DNA of 64,000 bases from contig NC_057924.1 of assembly GCF_018873765.1 (NCBI RefSeq), positions 18,347,542-18,411,541 of the forward strand, written 5' to 3'. The notes beneath the pieces were generated by a model. That model made no database searches. It saw only the letters and a program-made list of their open reading frames with translations, and had not been told where the DNA came from. Of this stretch, positions 51,619 to 61,052 are shown piece by piece. Source of the stretch: Telopea speciosissima (Eukaryota; Streptophyta; Magnoliopsida; Proteales; Proteaceae). The position numbers and the translations under genes were made by a program. The number at the start of each line of letters is the position of its first letter. The first letter of the stretch is position 1.

Positions 51619-52615
51619 ATGGCTAGTAGTAGCATTGACAATGTCAAATGGACACAAGTTGAGTTAAATTTTTTTATTGAATTCATGATTGATAATGTGA
51701 AACGCAGGAATAAGACTGCTAGTACGTCCAACAAAACTGATTGGAATGACATTAAATCCGGTATGGAGAATTATCTGGGACGTGCCATTTCGAAGGAACA
51801 ATTACGTAATAAGATTTATAAGCTGCGGATAGAATACAGTAACTTCAAAAAGCTACTGGATACAATGGGTTTTGGGTGGAATTCTATGACAAGGATAGCC
51901 ACAGTTGATGATGAGTCAGTCTGGGATAGAGCAATACAGGTAAACATATATAGACATTATTTATGAAAAGTTTAGATATAAATAATCATCTACAGCATTA
52001 ATTAATTATAATTTTTTATGTAATTAATCTTATTATTGTTATTATATTTTTCAGTCAAATCCAATATGGTCTAAATTTAAGAAAAATGGATTATCCTATT
52101 GGCCAGAGTTGTGTATCATCTTTGGAGACTCGTATGCGCTAGGGAACATACGATCGTGCAACACCGATCCTATTATTGACATGACAGAGGGTAATGAAGA
52201 TAATATAGATAGAGTGTATACACCTCCCCCCACTGAGAGATTCCATGATGATATAGATGGTTTTGAGGAAAACGAGAACTCGAACAAAAGACCCCGTGAT
52301 AGTACACTGCCAGCCCGTAGAAAAAAGAGTCTAACTAGAGATGCAGTAACTTCATTGAACCAACTTGGTAGATATATGAATTGGAAAATGGAGAAAGCGA
52401 CGAGTACTTTTGCCACATCTCCAATTCGAGGTGCTCGTGCTACATCAGAATATAGTGCTAGTGCTTGTCAAGCTATACTGGACAGCATTGATGATGCTCC
52501 TAAGGACCAGTATGTGAAGGCTATTGATCGTATGTGTGTTGATCCAGTATGGAGGGAGATTTTTATTACAGATAAATCTGAAAAAAGGGCTTGGATACTT
52601 GATGGTTTAAAGTAG
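51619..52615 (+). CDS. Harbinger ORF1, Myb/SANT-like DNA-binding protein
   Basis: Two exons, 51619-51939 and 52055-52615, are joined by an intron with ACAG/GTAAAC and TTTTTCAG borders and give 293 residues without a stop. Residues about 9-105 form a Myb/SANT-like domain (WTQVELNFFIEFMIDNVKRR, TDWNDIKSGMENYLGRAISK, EQLRNKIYKLRIEYSNFKKL, SVWDRAIQ, then NPIWSKFKKNGLSYWPELCI). The middle is acidic with a basic SNKRPRD...ARRKKSL patch, a likely nuclear signal. The tail, VKAIDRMCVDPVWREIFI, is typical of the family. In PIF/Harbinger elements this protein helps the transposase enter the nucleus and bind ends. It is the only intact TE frame in the window. Confidence 0.85.
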
Positions 52616-53308
52616 TGCCTGTAGCTTTGCAGATGATGTTTTATTTGATACTATTTGAACAAGTGTATTTGTCTTTTTAATTTTTTTATTTCGTACTTGG
52701 ATTTATGTTTGAATGTTGAGATTGTTTAAGTTTTACTATATAGTCAATATCTTCAGATAATTTAGATGATTCATCCAGTGATGAAGATATCGTACTTTTT
52801 CATACAATTCCGTTGTTGAGTATGTTGATTCGTGATAGGGAACCTTGTAGAACTAGTATATACCAAGGCTCTGTGTTTGTTAATGAGATGTTGAATGGGC
52901 ACCCAACCATATGTTATGAAGAATTTAGGATGGAGAAGCATGTTTTTGAAAACCTATGTTCATGGGTGACTCATAGGGGTTGATTGGAGGACACACGTTA
53001 TGTACGTGTTGATGAACAAATTGCAATGTTCCTTTGGATGGTTGGTAAAGGTGCAAGCAATAGGGATGTATAGAATAAGTTTCAATACTCGGGAGAAACA
53101 ATTAACCGTATTTTCTAAAATGTATTGGTTGTGATGCGGAACTTAGCTAAGGAGAAGATCAAACCATCAAATTTCAATCGAGTATCCAAAGAGATTGACC
53201 AGAATCCCAAATACTATCTGTACTTTAAGGTAAACTTGGATAGTATATATATGCTCAAATCCCAGACACTGTCAATTATATTCATATGCAACTTCTTTTT
53301 TTTTTTTT

Positions 53309-53601
53309 GGGTTTTTTACAATTACCACCCCAAAATCTTTACTATCTACTATTACCCCCCCAAAAACTTTCAAACAACTGTTACCCCCCTCTGTTGCATA
53401 CTAATAACTAACTGACCCCCACCGTTACATTTCTGTAACGGAGAGGGTTAGTCGTGACAGTGTGCCGTTGTCACGAATTTTTTAGGACCAAAATAACCTT
53501 TTGGGGTTTTGGGGTGGTAATTGTAAAAAAAAAAAAAAAAAACCCATCACCGTCCCTTCTCCTCCTCTTTCTCGTCCTTCTTCTTCTTCTTCCTCCTCTG
53601 C
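53309..53601 (+). repeat. Left inverted end of the MYB-carrying element
   Basis: The outer 235 bases are themselves nearly palindromic at their edges: GGGTTTTTTACAATTACCAC at 53309 and GGGGTGGTAATTGTAAAAAA at about 53510. So each arm looks like a miniature element with its own inverted ends. Confidence 0.8.
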
Positions 53602-54012
53602 ATAAAACCAGTTTCATTGGATCAAATTCTTTCTAGAACAACCTTTACAGAAATCAAATAACAAAAATATGGAAAGAGAAATCTCTCTCCCTCTCCCTCT
53701 CGTTTAAATGATGAGATTTCGTTTAATTTCTTTTAACTCTCATGAAAAAGTAGACCTACCTACCAAATCCCATTCAGCATTGAGCATCTCTTTTCTGATC
53801 CTATCTTGTAACTACTCGTCTTCCTCACTAAGTCGGTCAAATGCCCACGAAAGGGTTCGACTCAATTGGTACTCAAGAGTTTCTTCCTCATATAAATCCT
53901 CTCGTTCCTTTGTTCCAGTACTCCTTTCCATAAATCCTCTCTCTCTCTAATTAAAAGGGCACAAAACACATAAAAGAAGCAGCAGCAGAACACATAGAAG
54001 AGAGATAGACAG
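53602..54012 (+). promoter_or_regulatory. Captured MYB promoter side / 5' UTR
   Basis: Between the inverted arm and the MYB start are CT-rich tracts (CTCTCTCCCTCTCCCTCTCG near 53682, CTCTCTCTCTAATTAAAAGG near 53938) and AGAAGAGAGATAGACAG just before ATG. This looks like a plant gene 5' untranslated region. No certain TATA box. Confidence 0.4.
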
Positions 54013-54588
54013 ATGGGTCGTTCTCTTTGCTGTGAGAAAGCCCACACCAACAAAGGTGCATGGACCAAAGAAGAAGATCAGCGCCTCATCAACTACAACA
54101 GAGCCCATGGCGAGGGCTGCTGGAGATCTCTCCCCAGAGCCGCAGGTAACCCATTTAGGATTAACCTAACCCAAATCAGCCAAGCTAGAGAAAACCCATC
54201 GTTACTTCCTCTCTAACTCTCTTTCTCTCCATTTATGTGTGTGTTTCAGGTTTGCTGCGTTGTGGAAAGAGTTGCAGATTAAGATGGATAAATTACCTGA
54301 GGCCTGATGGATAAATTACCTGAGGCCTGATCTCAAAAGAGGCAATTTTACTGAAGAAGAAGACGAGCTCATCATCAAACTCCATAGTTTACTTGGAAAC
54401 AAGTAAGCCCCCTTCTCTTTCCTTCTCATCAATTCTTTTCGATTACACATTTAATTGAGAATCTGAAAGCACTTCCAGTATGAACTCATTTGGGACTTTT
54501 TTCAAATATTTAGATGGTCTCTAATTGCTGGTAGATTACCCGGAAGAACGGACAATGAAATCAAGAACTATTGGAATACCCACATCAG
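54013..54588 (+). pseudogene. R2R3-MYB transcription factor fragment, subgroup-4-like
   Basis: Three exons with GT-AG introns. 54013-54145 reads [40 protein letters not shown], then PRAAG. 54250-54402 reads [20 protein letters not shown] and [20 protein letters not shown]. From 54514 to about 54588 it reads [20 protein letters not shown], then NTHIR. Intron positions are the standard ones of R2R3-MYBs and the conserved tryptophans of R2 and R3 are present. Exon 2 holds a perfect 23-bp tandem duplication (54284-54306, 54307-54329) that shifts the frame and creates a stop. The sequence leaves the MYB after HIR, just short of the C-terminal regulatory region. The best match from memory is MYB4/MYB308-type repressors of phenylpropanoid genes. 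Confidence 0.88.
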
Positions 54589-54724
54589 GGTACTCCAGAC
54601 GCCACTTATATGGGTGAGAATTTAATTGGGTTTTTCAAATGGGCCTGAAAAAAACCTGAATTTTCTATCGGTCCAAGGTTTTTGATTTTGGTTTGATGGC
54701 AGCCACATTTTGGGGTTGGGGTTG

Positions 54725-55028
54725 CAGAGGAGGAAGAAGAGGAAGAAGAAGAAGAAGAAGGAGAAGGAGGAGGAGAAGGGACGGTGATGGGTTTTTTTTT
54801 TTTTTTTTTTTTACAATTATCACCCCAAAAGGGTATTTTGGTCTTAAAAAATCCGTGACAACGGCAAACTGTCACGACTAACCCTCTCCGTTACGAAAAT
54901 GTAACGGTGGGGGTCAGTTTGTTATTAGTATGCAACAGAGGGGGGTAACAGTTATTTGAAAGTTTTTGGGGGGGGGGGGGGGTAATAGTAGATAATAAAG
55001 ATTTTGGGGTGGTAATTATAAAAAACCC
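54725..55028 (-). repeat. Right inverted end of the MYB-carrying element
   Basis: Inverted partner of 53309-53601, with CT-rich inner part (GAGGAGGAAGAAGAGG complement), the GTGACAACGGCAAACTGTCA block and a long G run at 54968-54981. It ends AAAAAACCC and then the T run. Confidence 0.8.
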
Positions 55029-55858
55029 TTTTTTTTTTTCACTTTTTCATTTTGCTTCTGTCTTAGGATTGCATTGGTGCCATAGATGGTACTCACATTC
55101 ATGCGATAGTCCCATGGGGAGATCAAATCCGATATAGAAATCGGAAGGGGATTACTACACAAAATGTGATGTGTGTATGCACTTTTGACATGCGATTCAC
55201 ATTTGTGTATACGGGCTGAGAAGGAAGTGCGAATGATTGCAGAGTCTTTGAAGCAGCAAGGAGTAATCCAGATTTGAGATTTTCTCATCCGCCTCCAAGT
55301 ATTTTTGGGAACCATTTCAGTCATACACAATATATTTGTGTATGTTGTGTAATAATGTAAATACTTCTACTTGTAGGAAAATATTATGTTGTCGATTCCG
55401 GATATGCAAGTCAAACTGGATATCTCATACCATTTAGAGGTGAGAGGTACGATCTACCAGACTACAGAGAGAACAGGAGAAAACCAACAACAGCAAATGA
55501 ATTATTCAATTATAGACATTCATCTCTTAGGAATGTCATTGAACGTACATTTGGAGTATTGAAGAATAAATTCAAGTTGTTAAGACAAATGAATGGTTAC
55601 TCCTTGCAAGACCAAGCTCACATTGTGCTAGCATGTTGTGGACTTCATAACTTCATCAGAGATGAGCATATTGCAGATGAAGATTTAATGAGATTAAGTG
55701 ATGACCTAGCAGAGGTAGATCCTGATGAACTTAACCCCGTTCATAAAGACTATGTCCCTTCAGTATCACAGATAAGTTAGCGTTATTGGGCTAGAGAGAT
55801 TAATGAAACTAGGATTCGAATTGCTAATGTACTGGCAAGGGAAGTTGGAATGTCATAG

Positions 55859-56208
55859 TTAGTAGATAGATGATTGTCTTATGTAATAGGGAGTTTAACA
55901 ATTCTTTCTATGATTGTGATCATTTTTTTTTATATATTATTTTATCTTAATCATGAGAGTTTATTTTTCATTTCAATATTAACTTGGGAGTTTATTTTAT
56001 CAATTCAATATGCTGTATTTATTTTTAATATTATATAGTTTATTTTAACATGATACAAAATATACAGATAACTTCTAAAGTGCCATCACACGCATTAACA
56101 AAATGCGAAATATACAGTAATGATTGTGTTATTTATAAAATAAAGCAAGGGAAGAATATGGGAATGGACTTTTTCAAATGTCCAAGGCACTGTGATTTTT
56201 TCATGTAG
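55859..56208 (+). other. Harbinger spacer
   Basis: AT-rich non-coding DNA after the transposase. It may include the transposase 3' UTR (TTTTATCTTAATCATGAG near 55940). An ATG at 56157 opens GMDFFKCPRHCDFFM and meets TAG at 56206, directly before the next exon. Confidence 0.4.
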
Positions 56209-56658
56209 GTTGAACAACTAAGATTTTTTAAATGTGGAGAATATCAATGTAAGGTTCGAACTGTGAAAATAATTTCAAATAATGGACGATGGTTTTGGTG
56301 TTACCCTAAATTGGATGGGGTAATGTTTATTGCCCTTCTTAATAAGTAAATTTCATTATTCTACTTACATATATATTCAACTATGTTAATCATGTTTAAT
56401 TTTTCAATAGGCTAACAACCGTGGGTGTGGTATGTACGCATGGATAGACGAGACAACACCTAGCTCTTCCATACAACATACTCCTCCTACGTCACCATGT
56501 TCGAAAACATCAACATCTACGCTTCCTTCTCCTGCATCATATTATATGAAATGATATTTTGAAGGTAAAATTAAAGGGACAGAGGATCATATGAAGAGCT
56601 TGAAAGATGTTCTCAGTGCAATGAAGAAATTGGAGTTAAACGAGAAAGAAGATTGATG
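56209..56658 (+). pseudogene. GRF-type zinc-finger frame
   Basis: Exon 56209-56319 reads VEQLRFFKCGEYQCKVRTVK, IISNNGRWFWCYPKLDG. After an intron ending TTTTTCAATAG, exon 56411 onward reads ANNRGCGMYAWIDETTPSSS. The pattern C-G...RTVK...N-GRWFWCYP...G-CG-F-W is the GRF zinc finger (zf-GRF), a small nucleic-acid-binding module. A TGA at 56552 is followed in the same frame by YFEGKIKGTEDHMKSLKDVL and AMKKLELNEKED to a stop near 56656. It has the transposase's strand and lies between it and the right inverted end. It may be a third Harbinger protein or a captured exon. Confidence 0.65.
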
Positions 56659-57021
56659 CAATTCATATGATTTTGTAATAAATTAAAAATACTGTTTGAG
56701 GATTTAGAAGATTGTAGTTTTAAAAATGATATTTTTTTTCTTAGGCTTTAAATTTTTATGTGTAATGCATCTTCAGATATTGTCATCATGGTGAATGTTT
56801 TCATTTTAATTTTAAATAAGTTTAATCAAGTAATGACATTTCTATAATAATTCATTAATTTAGTAAAAAGTATTTCAAAGCAGATTTTACCAAATGAATT
56901 TGTGTTGTTTTTCTGTTCTATAAACGTTTTTGGAATAAGTTTACCAAACACCATTTTAGAGTCCAGAAACATATTTTCAGCACAGAAATAGAAAAAAATG
57001 ATAAAGATAAAAAACATTTGT

Positions 57022-57051
57022 TCTGGAACAGAAGTGTTACCAAACGTGCTC
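57022..57051 (-). repeat. Harbinger right terminal inverted repeat
   Basis: The complement reads GAGCACGTTTGGTAACACTT, then CTGTTCCAGA. TAA follows at 57052-57054. Confidence 0.9.
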
Positions 57052-57054
57052 TAA

Positions 57055-57840
57055 GAACTTGGTAAAAGGCCCAAGGTATTGATTAACATCACCACTTTTT
57101 CCATAATACTCTCCACCCTTATCAAATCTGACAGACTTTATATTTTTATAATGAAAAACTTTCACCTCAGCCTTAAAGAATTTAAAGGCATCCAGGGCAC
57201 TTGACTTATCACGCAGCAGAAAAATATACCCATTATGCGACCAGTCATCAATGAAGGTGATAAAGTACTACTGATTTTCAAGTATTGGAGTTGGAAAGGT
57301 TCCACATATGGATAAGGTCCAAAACTCAATCACACCGGGAAGCATCCTTCTTCCTGGAAATAGTCATATTCCCTTTGATGTAGTCAATACATATACTCAT
57401 GTCCTTAAAGTCAAGGTTATTCAGTATTCCTTCCTGTACTAGCCTGTCCATTCTCTTCCTAGCAATGTGACCTAGCCTCTTATGCTAAAGCAAAGAGGAC
57501 TTCTCATTAAATTGAAGGCGTTTCACTCCAATATTCATAATCATAGAAGAAGCTAAATTTAGTCAGTAGAGACCCTCAGACACATAACCACATCCAAGAT
57601 AAACAAAATTATAAAGTAATGTGAAGCCATTCTTATTGAAATTAGCAAAATAGCCATCCATAGTCAATCTAGATACTGAAACCAAGTTCTCCTCATTGAG
57701 GGAATGAAAACTACATTCTTCAAATCAATAAAATGTTCAGAATTAAAAAGCAGTTTAATAATTTCTATGGCTTCCACATCCACTTACGCTCCATTTCCCA
57801 CGAACATGCTCACCTCACCCTTGCTTAACACCCTCCTGTT
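57055..57840 (-). pseudogene. Copia integrase, proximal part
   Basis: Minus-strand frames give HKRLGHIARKRMDRLVQEGI near 57480 (zinc-binding H-H), LNNLDFKDMSICIDYIKGNM, and the core YFITFIDDWSHNGYIFLLRD near 57265 with SVRFDKGGEYYGKSGDVNQY near 57125 (second D), then LGPFTKFL at the Harbinger insertion. Stops and shifts separate the parts. The remaining third of the core lies at 46890-46620. Confidence 0.85.
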
Positions 57841-58821
57841 TAGAAACCTTTGCAAGAATGAATGACGTGAACAGATGAGCCAGAGTCCAACCACCAAGAA
57901 TCCAATGATGCATCAATAAAAAAAGATTTAAAACAAATATAAGAGAGATCCATACCTGTGCCCTTCTTCTTCTCTAAGAAGTTCTTTCTCTTGTAACAAT
58001 CCTTCTTCATGTGCCCTTTCATCTTACACCAGAAGCACTCAACATTCTTGAAATTCTTTTACCTTATATTTTCTGTCTTTCACTTACCTGCCTGATGAGT
58101 CTTCTCCTTAGCATAAGGAGTATATCTGCTCTTCTTTGAGAACCTTCTGCCATTTCTGTGGGATCCCTTTGAAGATGCACCCTTATGATGATGGATGAAA
58201 TGAGCACATTTTTTACTTTATTCCTGTTAATCATCCCTTCCTCCAGAGTTACTACTTTAATCATCTCATCAAGATCCCATTTGTTTTGCAAAGCATTATA
58301 ACTAGAGCGGAGTGACTTATATGCTTCAGAGAGTGTTTCAAAGCCAGTGTCACCAGGAAATCATTATTGAACTTGATATCTAGTCCCCTGATCTTATTTC
58401 CTAGAGAAATCATTTCAAGAATATGCTCCCCGGCACTGTCATTACCATCAAACTTGGAAGAGGTCAGCTTGCTTATTGAATCCCCTGCCTGAGCTTTCTT
58501 TGAAGAATCAAATTTAGCCCTGATGGCCTGTAAATACTCCGTGGCAGTTTCAGGAATATCAACACTGTTCTTGATTGTCTCAGTCAGTGCACTCTTGATT
58601 ACTACTATAGATTTTCTATTAGAAGTTTCTCTAGAAGCATGTTCATTTTTCTCAGGTGAAGTGCTGGAAGCAATCAGGTCTGTAGGTTTCTTTTCCTTAA
58701 GACAGAGATCCAAGTCCTTGAGGCATAAGTAAACTTTCATTTATTCTAACCATCTCTTGAAGTTATCACCAGTCAGTAAGGGCATATCTAAAACACCAGT
58801 ACTATAGGATTTGGAAGACAT
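57841..58821 (-). pseudogene. Copia gag and protease
   Basis: The start at 58821 gives MSSKSYSTGVLDMPLLTGDN, FKRWLE, then a TAA, then MKVYLCLKDLDLCLKEKKPT and EYLQAIRAKFDSSKKAQAGD, HILEMISLGNKIRGLDIKFN, a UBN2-type capsid. The zinc knuckle CFWCKMKGHMKKDC is at about 58035-57994 and the protease WLDSGSSVHV at about 57880 has an intact D-S-G. Several frame changes occur between them. Confidence 0.85.
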
Positions 58822-60640
58822 CTTGGTTGATAAAATTATCTAATTAATTACTAGTGTTTATCAAACAAAAAGGATAATAATAACTTAGTATTTAATTAAT
58901 ACCAAATTCCATGCTAGTTATAAGAAGACAAACTAGCTGATAAATAAGAGTTATAACTATGTCCACATTTCTAACCTATGGGTCTTGAAATGTTATGATT
59001 CTCTCAAAACTTTGATGACATCACCTTTGGTTGATCAACCACCTACTTGTAAATCCTGCTTCATAACCTTGATGACATCACCTTTGGGTGATCAATCATC
59101 TACTTTGCAAAACTGCTGGACAACTCTAACCTTAAGAGGGACCACCGCCTTTGAGTGACTAGTCACTTTTAAGATTAGGGTTTTTCCTACCTTGTATGCA
59201 TTTAACTTACTTTGATGACATCACCTTTAGGTAATCAACCATCTACTGTGCTGCCCTTATTTTAAACCATGGATCATATGTGTTACAGTCGAAATGGACC
59301 TTACCACTTTGGTGGGTTTAGTCTTATTCTACCATAAGCTAATATGACCCTATAAACCGTAGCTAAATGGGGAATTTACATTCAGTATAAAAGAATTTAT
59401 AATTTTAACCATGCACACATTCAGTTTTGTACTCCACACTACGTATCATATTAGCCTAGCTACTGTTCTATGCTCATTAATGTTAAAGAAATAACCCAAA
59501 ACAGACATTAAAGTACTAGAAATGACACAAAATCATCGATTTAGAGCAAAATTGAAACAAAAACGATGCTTTTATAGTCCCAAAACAGAAAAACCAAAAC
59601 AGTTCTGGAATATTTTTCTGTTTTGGAAAAGAAATATGCTTCGAAACAAAAACTGAAATAATGAAACTGAAATCAGTATATAAACTAAACCAAACTGGTT
59701 TTTATTTCTATTTTTTTTTTATTATTCAAACTTGACCATCGCTAGTCAACAGTCGAAGATGCTGCCGCCGGCAACAGATTCTGGTGGATCATCGACAGAC
59801 CCGATGGGTCAAACTTTCGGGTCATAGATCGGGTATTCGGGTTAACAGGTCGGGTCATTGGGTTGGTGGGGCATTGATTGAACCGAGTCAAAATAGGATT
59901 GTCTTTGAACCGGTTCAATTAGACCATCCTGGACCGAACCACTTGGGTTCAAATATTGGGTCATCCAAACCAGCATGACCCGGTTCAGTTTTGAGCAAGT
60001 CAAAAAGACCGTTTCAAAAACCCCCTTTTTTAGTTTTTATTTTTTAAATAACAAACATTTAGAATATTCCTTGGAATATTCAATCTTCTTCAACAAATAA
60101 ACTCACAACTCATAACTCTTTATCGTTTTGTTAGAAATAAGCCACAAACAACAGCAACTGTGGTGACGTGTACCAAGCCATCGTCGGCCACGCAACTACC
60201 CGATGAAAAACCAACGAACTCTGAAGACCTTTCTGGCCATCTAATGCCTAGAACATCCCTCTCCGGTCGGCTAAGAATCCAAAACGGCCTTTGTTTTTTT
60301 TTTTTTAAAAACTGTTATAACCGACGATTACCTTGTTCACTGCAGGCCTTGCCATTTCGAAGACCAATTACTAGCCGAAAAATCCCACCTATCGATCGAA
60401 CCTTCTTTCATATTTATTTATTTATTTTATTTTTAATACTTCTGGTTTGTAGCGGTATCGGCTCAAACTCTTTTTTTTTTTTTAATTTTAAAAACTTTTA
60501 AAATACTGAGACTCTAAGAGAGAAATCAGCTTTAGAAAAATAACTTAATGGATTCAAATCAAACATTGGTTTCAAATCCAAATCAAACTATTATCAACGA
60601 TTCAACAAAAGTAAAAAATACATCGATTCTAACATGTAAA
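58822..60640 (-). other. Copia leader, 1.8 kb
   Basis: Unusually long stretch between gag and the primer-binding site. It carries three copies of a TTTGATGACATCACCTTTGG-type repeat (near 59013, 59072 and 59218), a CGGGT-rich block at 59790-59990 and homopolymer runs near 60295 and 60470. No coding frame is convincing. Additional insertions may be hidden here. Confidence 0.5.
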
Positions 60641-60659
60641 GGTTTGGCTCTGATACCAT
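60641..60659 (-). promoter_or_regulatory. Primer-binding site, tRNA-iMet
   Basis: On the minus strand ...TTTAACA (LTR end) is followed by ATGGTATCAGAGCC (plus-strand GGCTCTGATACCAT at 60646-60659), complementary to initiator tRNA-Met. Confidence 0.85.
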
Positions 60660-61047
60660 TGTTAAATTTAACAATCATTCACATAATAATATGATCACTT
60701 TAATCTTCACATGGATAAAATACAGCAATGATAACAATAGAAAGTGGAACAATGTTCATACCTATTCCTCTCATTTGTAGAAGATTCGAGCATTAAGAAT
60801 AGATCTCCAAAGATCAACCCTCTTTCTAGTTAAGAGTCACACGCTTTATCACGCCCTAGATGACTCCTGTCTTTCTCAAAACAATGATATCCCTTTGTCA
60901 CTCCGTGAGTAAAGTTACAAAAATGAATTGGGTGACGGCAGGGACCTAATCCATTCCCACAATGGACGGTCTGGATTAAATTTCCTTTTAAGTGATTAAT
61001 ATGGGCCTAATAAATCAAGTCATAATAATTGGGCCCAAAATCCAACG
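60660..61047 (-). repeat. Copia 5' LTR, 388 bp
   Basis: Homologous to 43721-44137 over its whole length. It is shorter by 28 bp because the segment between two GACCTA repeats is missing (single GACCTA at 60943-60948), and its outermost base is G where A is expected. Right flank GTGGG at 61048-61052. Confidence 0.9.
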
Positions 61048-61052
61048 GTGGG

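Larger units (their letters stand above)
53309..55028 (+). mobile_element. Mutator-like (Pack-MULE) element carrying R2R3-MYB exons
   Basis: GGGTTTTTTACAATTACCAC at the left and its complement (GTGGTAATTATAAAAAACCC) at the right begin inverted repeats of about 290 bases (53309-53601 and 54725-55028). They share inward blocks such as AACGGAGAGGGTTAGTCGTG, CCCATCACCGTCCCTTCTCC and the CCTCCTCTGCA end. Flanks are T runs on both sides (53296-53308 and 55029-55039), compatible with a 9-11-base duplication of T. No transposase is present. The cargo is the 5' part of a MYB gene including introns, so it was copied as DNA. It sits in the Harbinger transposase intron. Confidence 0.85.
52740..55858 (+). 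pseudogene. Harbinger DDE transposase, three exons, broken
   Basis: Exon 1 is about 52740-53229 (LLSMLIRDREPCRTSIYQGS, VRVDEQIAMFLWMVGKGASN, NPKYYLYFK/GTAAAC). Exon 2 is 55067-55298 (CIGAIDGTHIHAIVPWGDQI, EGSANDCRVFEAA) and exon 3 is 55377-55858 (YYVVDSGYASQTGYLIPFRG, SSLRNVIERTFGVLKNKFKL, ACCGLHNFIRDEH). The D-D-E residues are visible in IDGTH, ANDCR and IERTFG. Stops: three in exon 1 (near 52981, 53072, 53116), one in exon 2 (TGA at a tryptophan position near 55220), and one near 55778. No start codon is obvious. The intron between exons 1 and 2 contains the Mutator-like element. It cannot encode a whole enzyme. Confidence 0.9.
46891..57051 (+). mobile_element. PIF/Harbinger transposon, 10.16 kb, with gene cargo
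   Basis: Inverted ends GAGCCCGTTTGGTAACACTT at 46891 and the complement GAGCACGTTTGGTAACACTT at 57051 are flanked by TAA on both sides (46888-46890 and 57052-57054), the 3-bp target duplication of this superfamily. It holds both proteins typical of PIF/Harbinger: a Myb/SANT-like ORF1 (51619-52615) and a DDE transposase (52740-55858). It also contains a P450 fragment, an LTR-retrotransposon fragment, a GRF zinc-finger frame and a nested Mutator-like element. Without the two nested elements it would be about 6 kb. Confidence 0.93.
43721..61047 (-). mobile_element. Ty1/Copia element split by a Harbinger transposon
   Basis: LTRs at 43721-44137 and 60660-61047 are flanked by GTGGG (43716-43720 and 61048-61052). 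On the minus strand the primer-binding site TGGTATCAGAGCC adjoins the right LTR and a purine tract (complement of ATTTCCCACTTAG, 44138-44150) precedes the left LTR, so the element runs right to left. Removing the 10.16-kb Harbinger at 46891-57051 leaves about 7.2 kb: gag near 58.8-58.0 kb, protease near 57.9 kb, integrase on both sides of the insertion, then RT and RNase H at 46.4-44.6 kb. LTRs differ at many sites, so it is old; coding parts carry stops. Confidence 0.93.
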
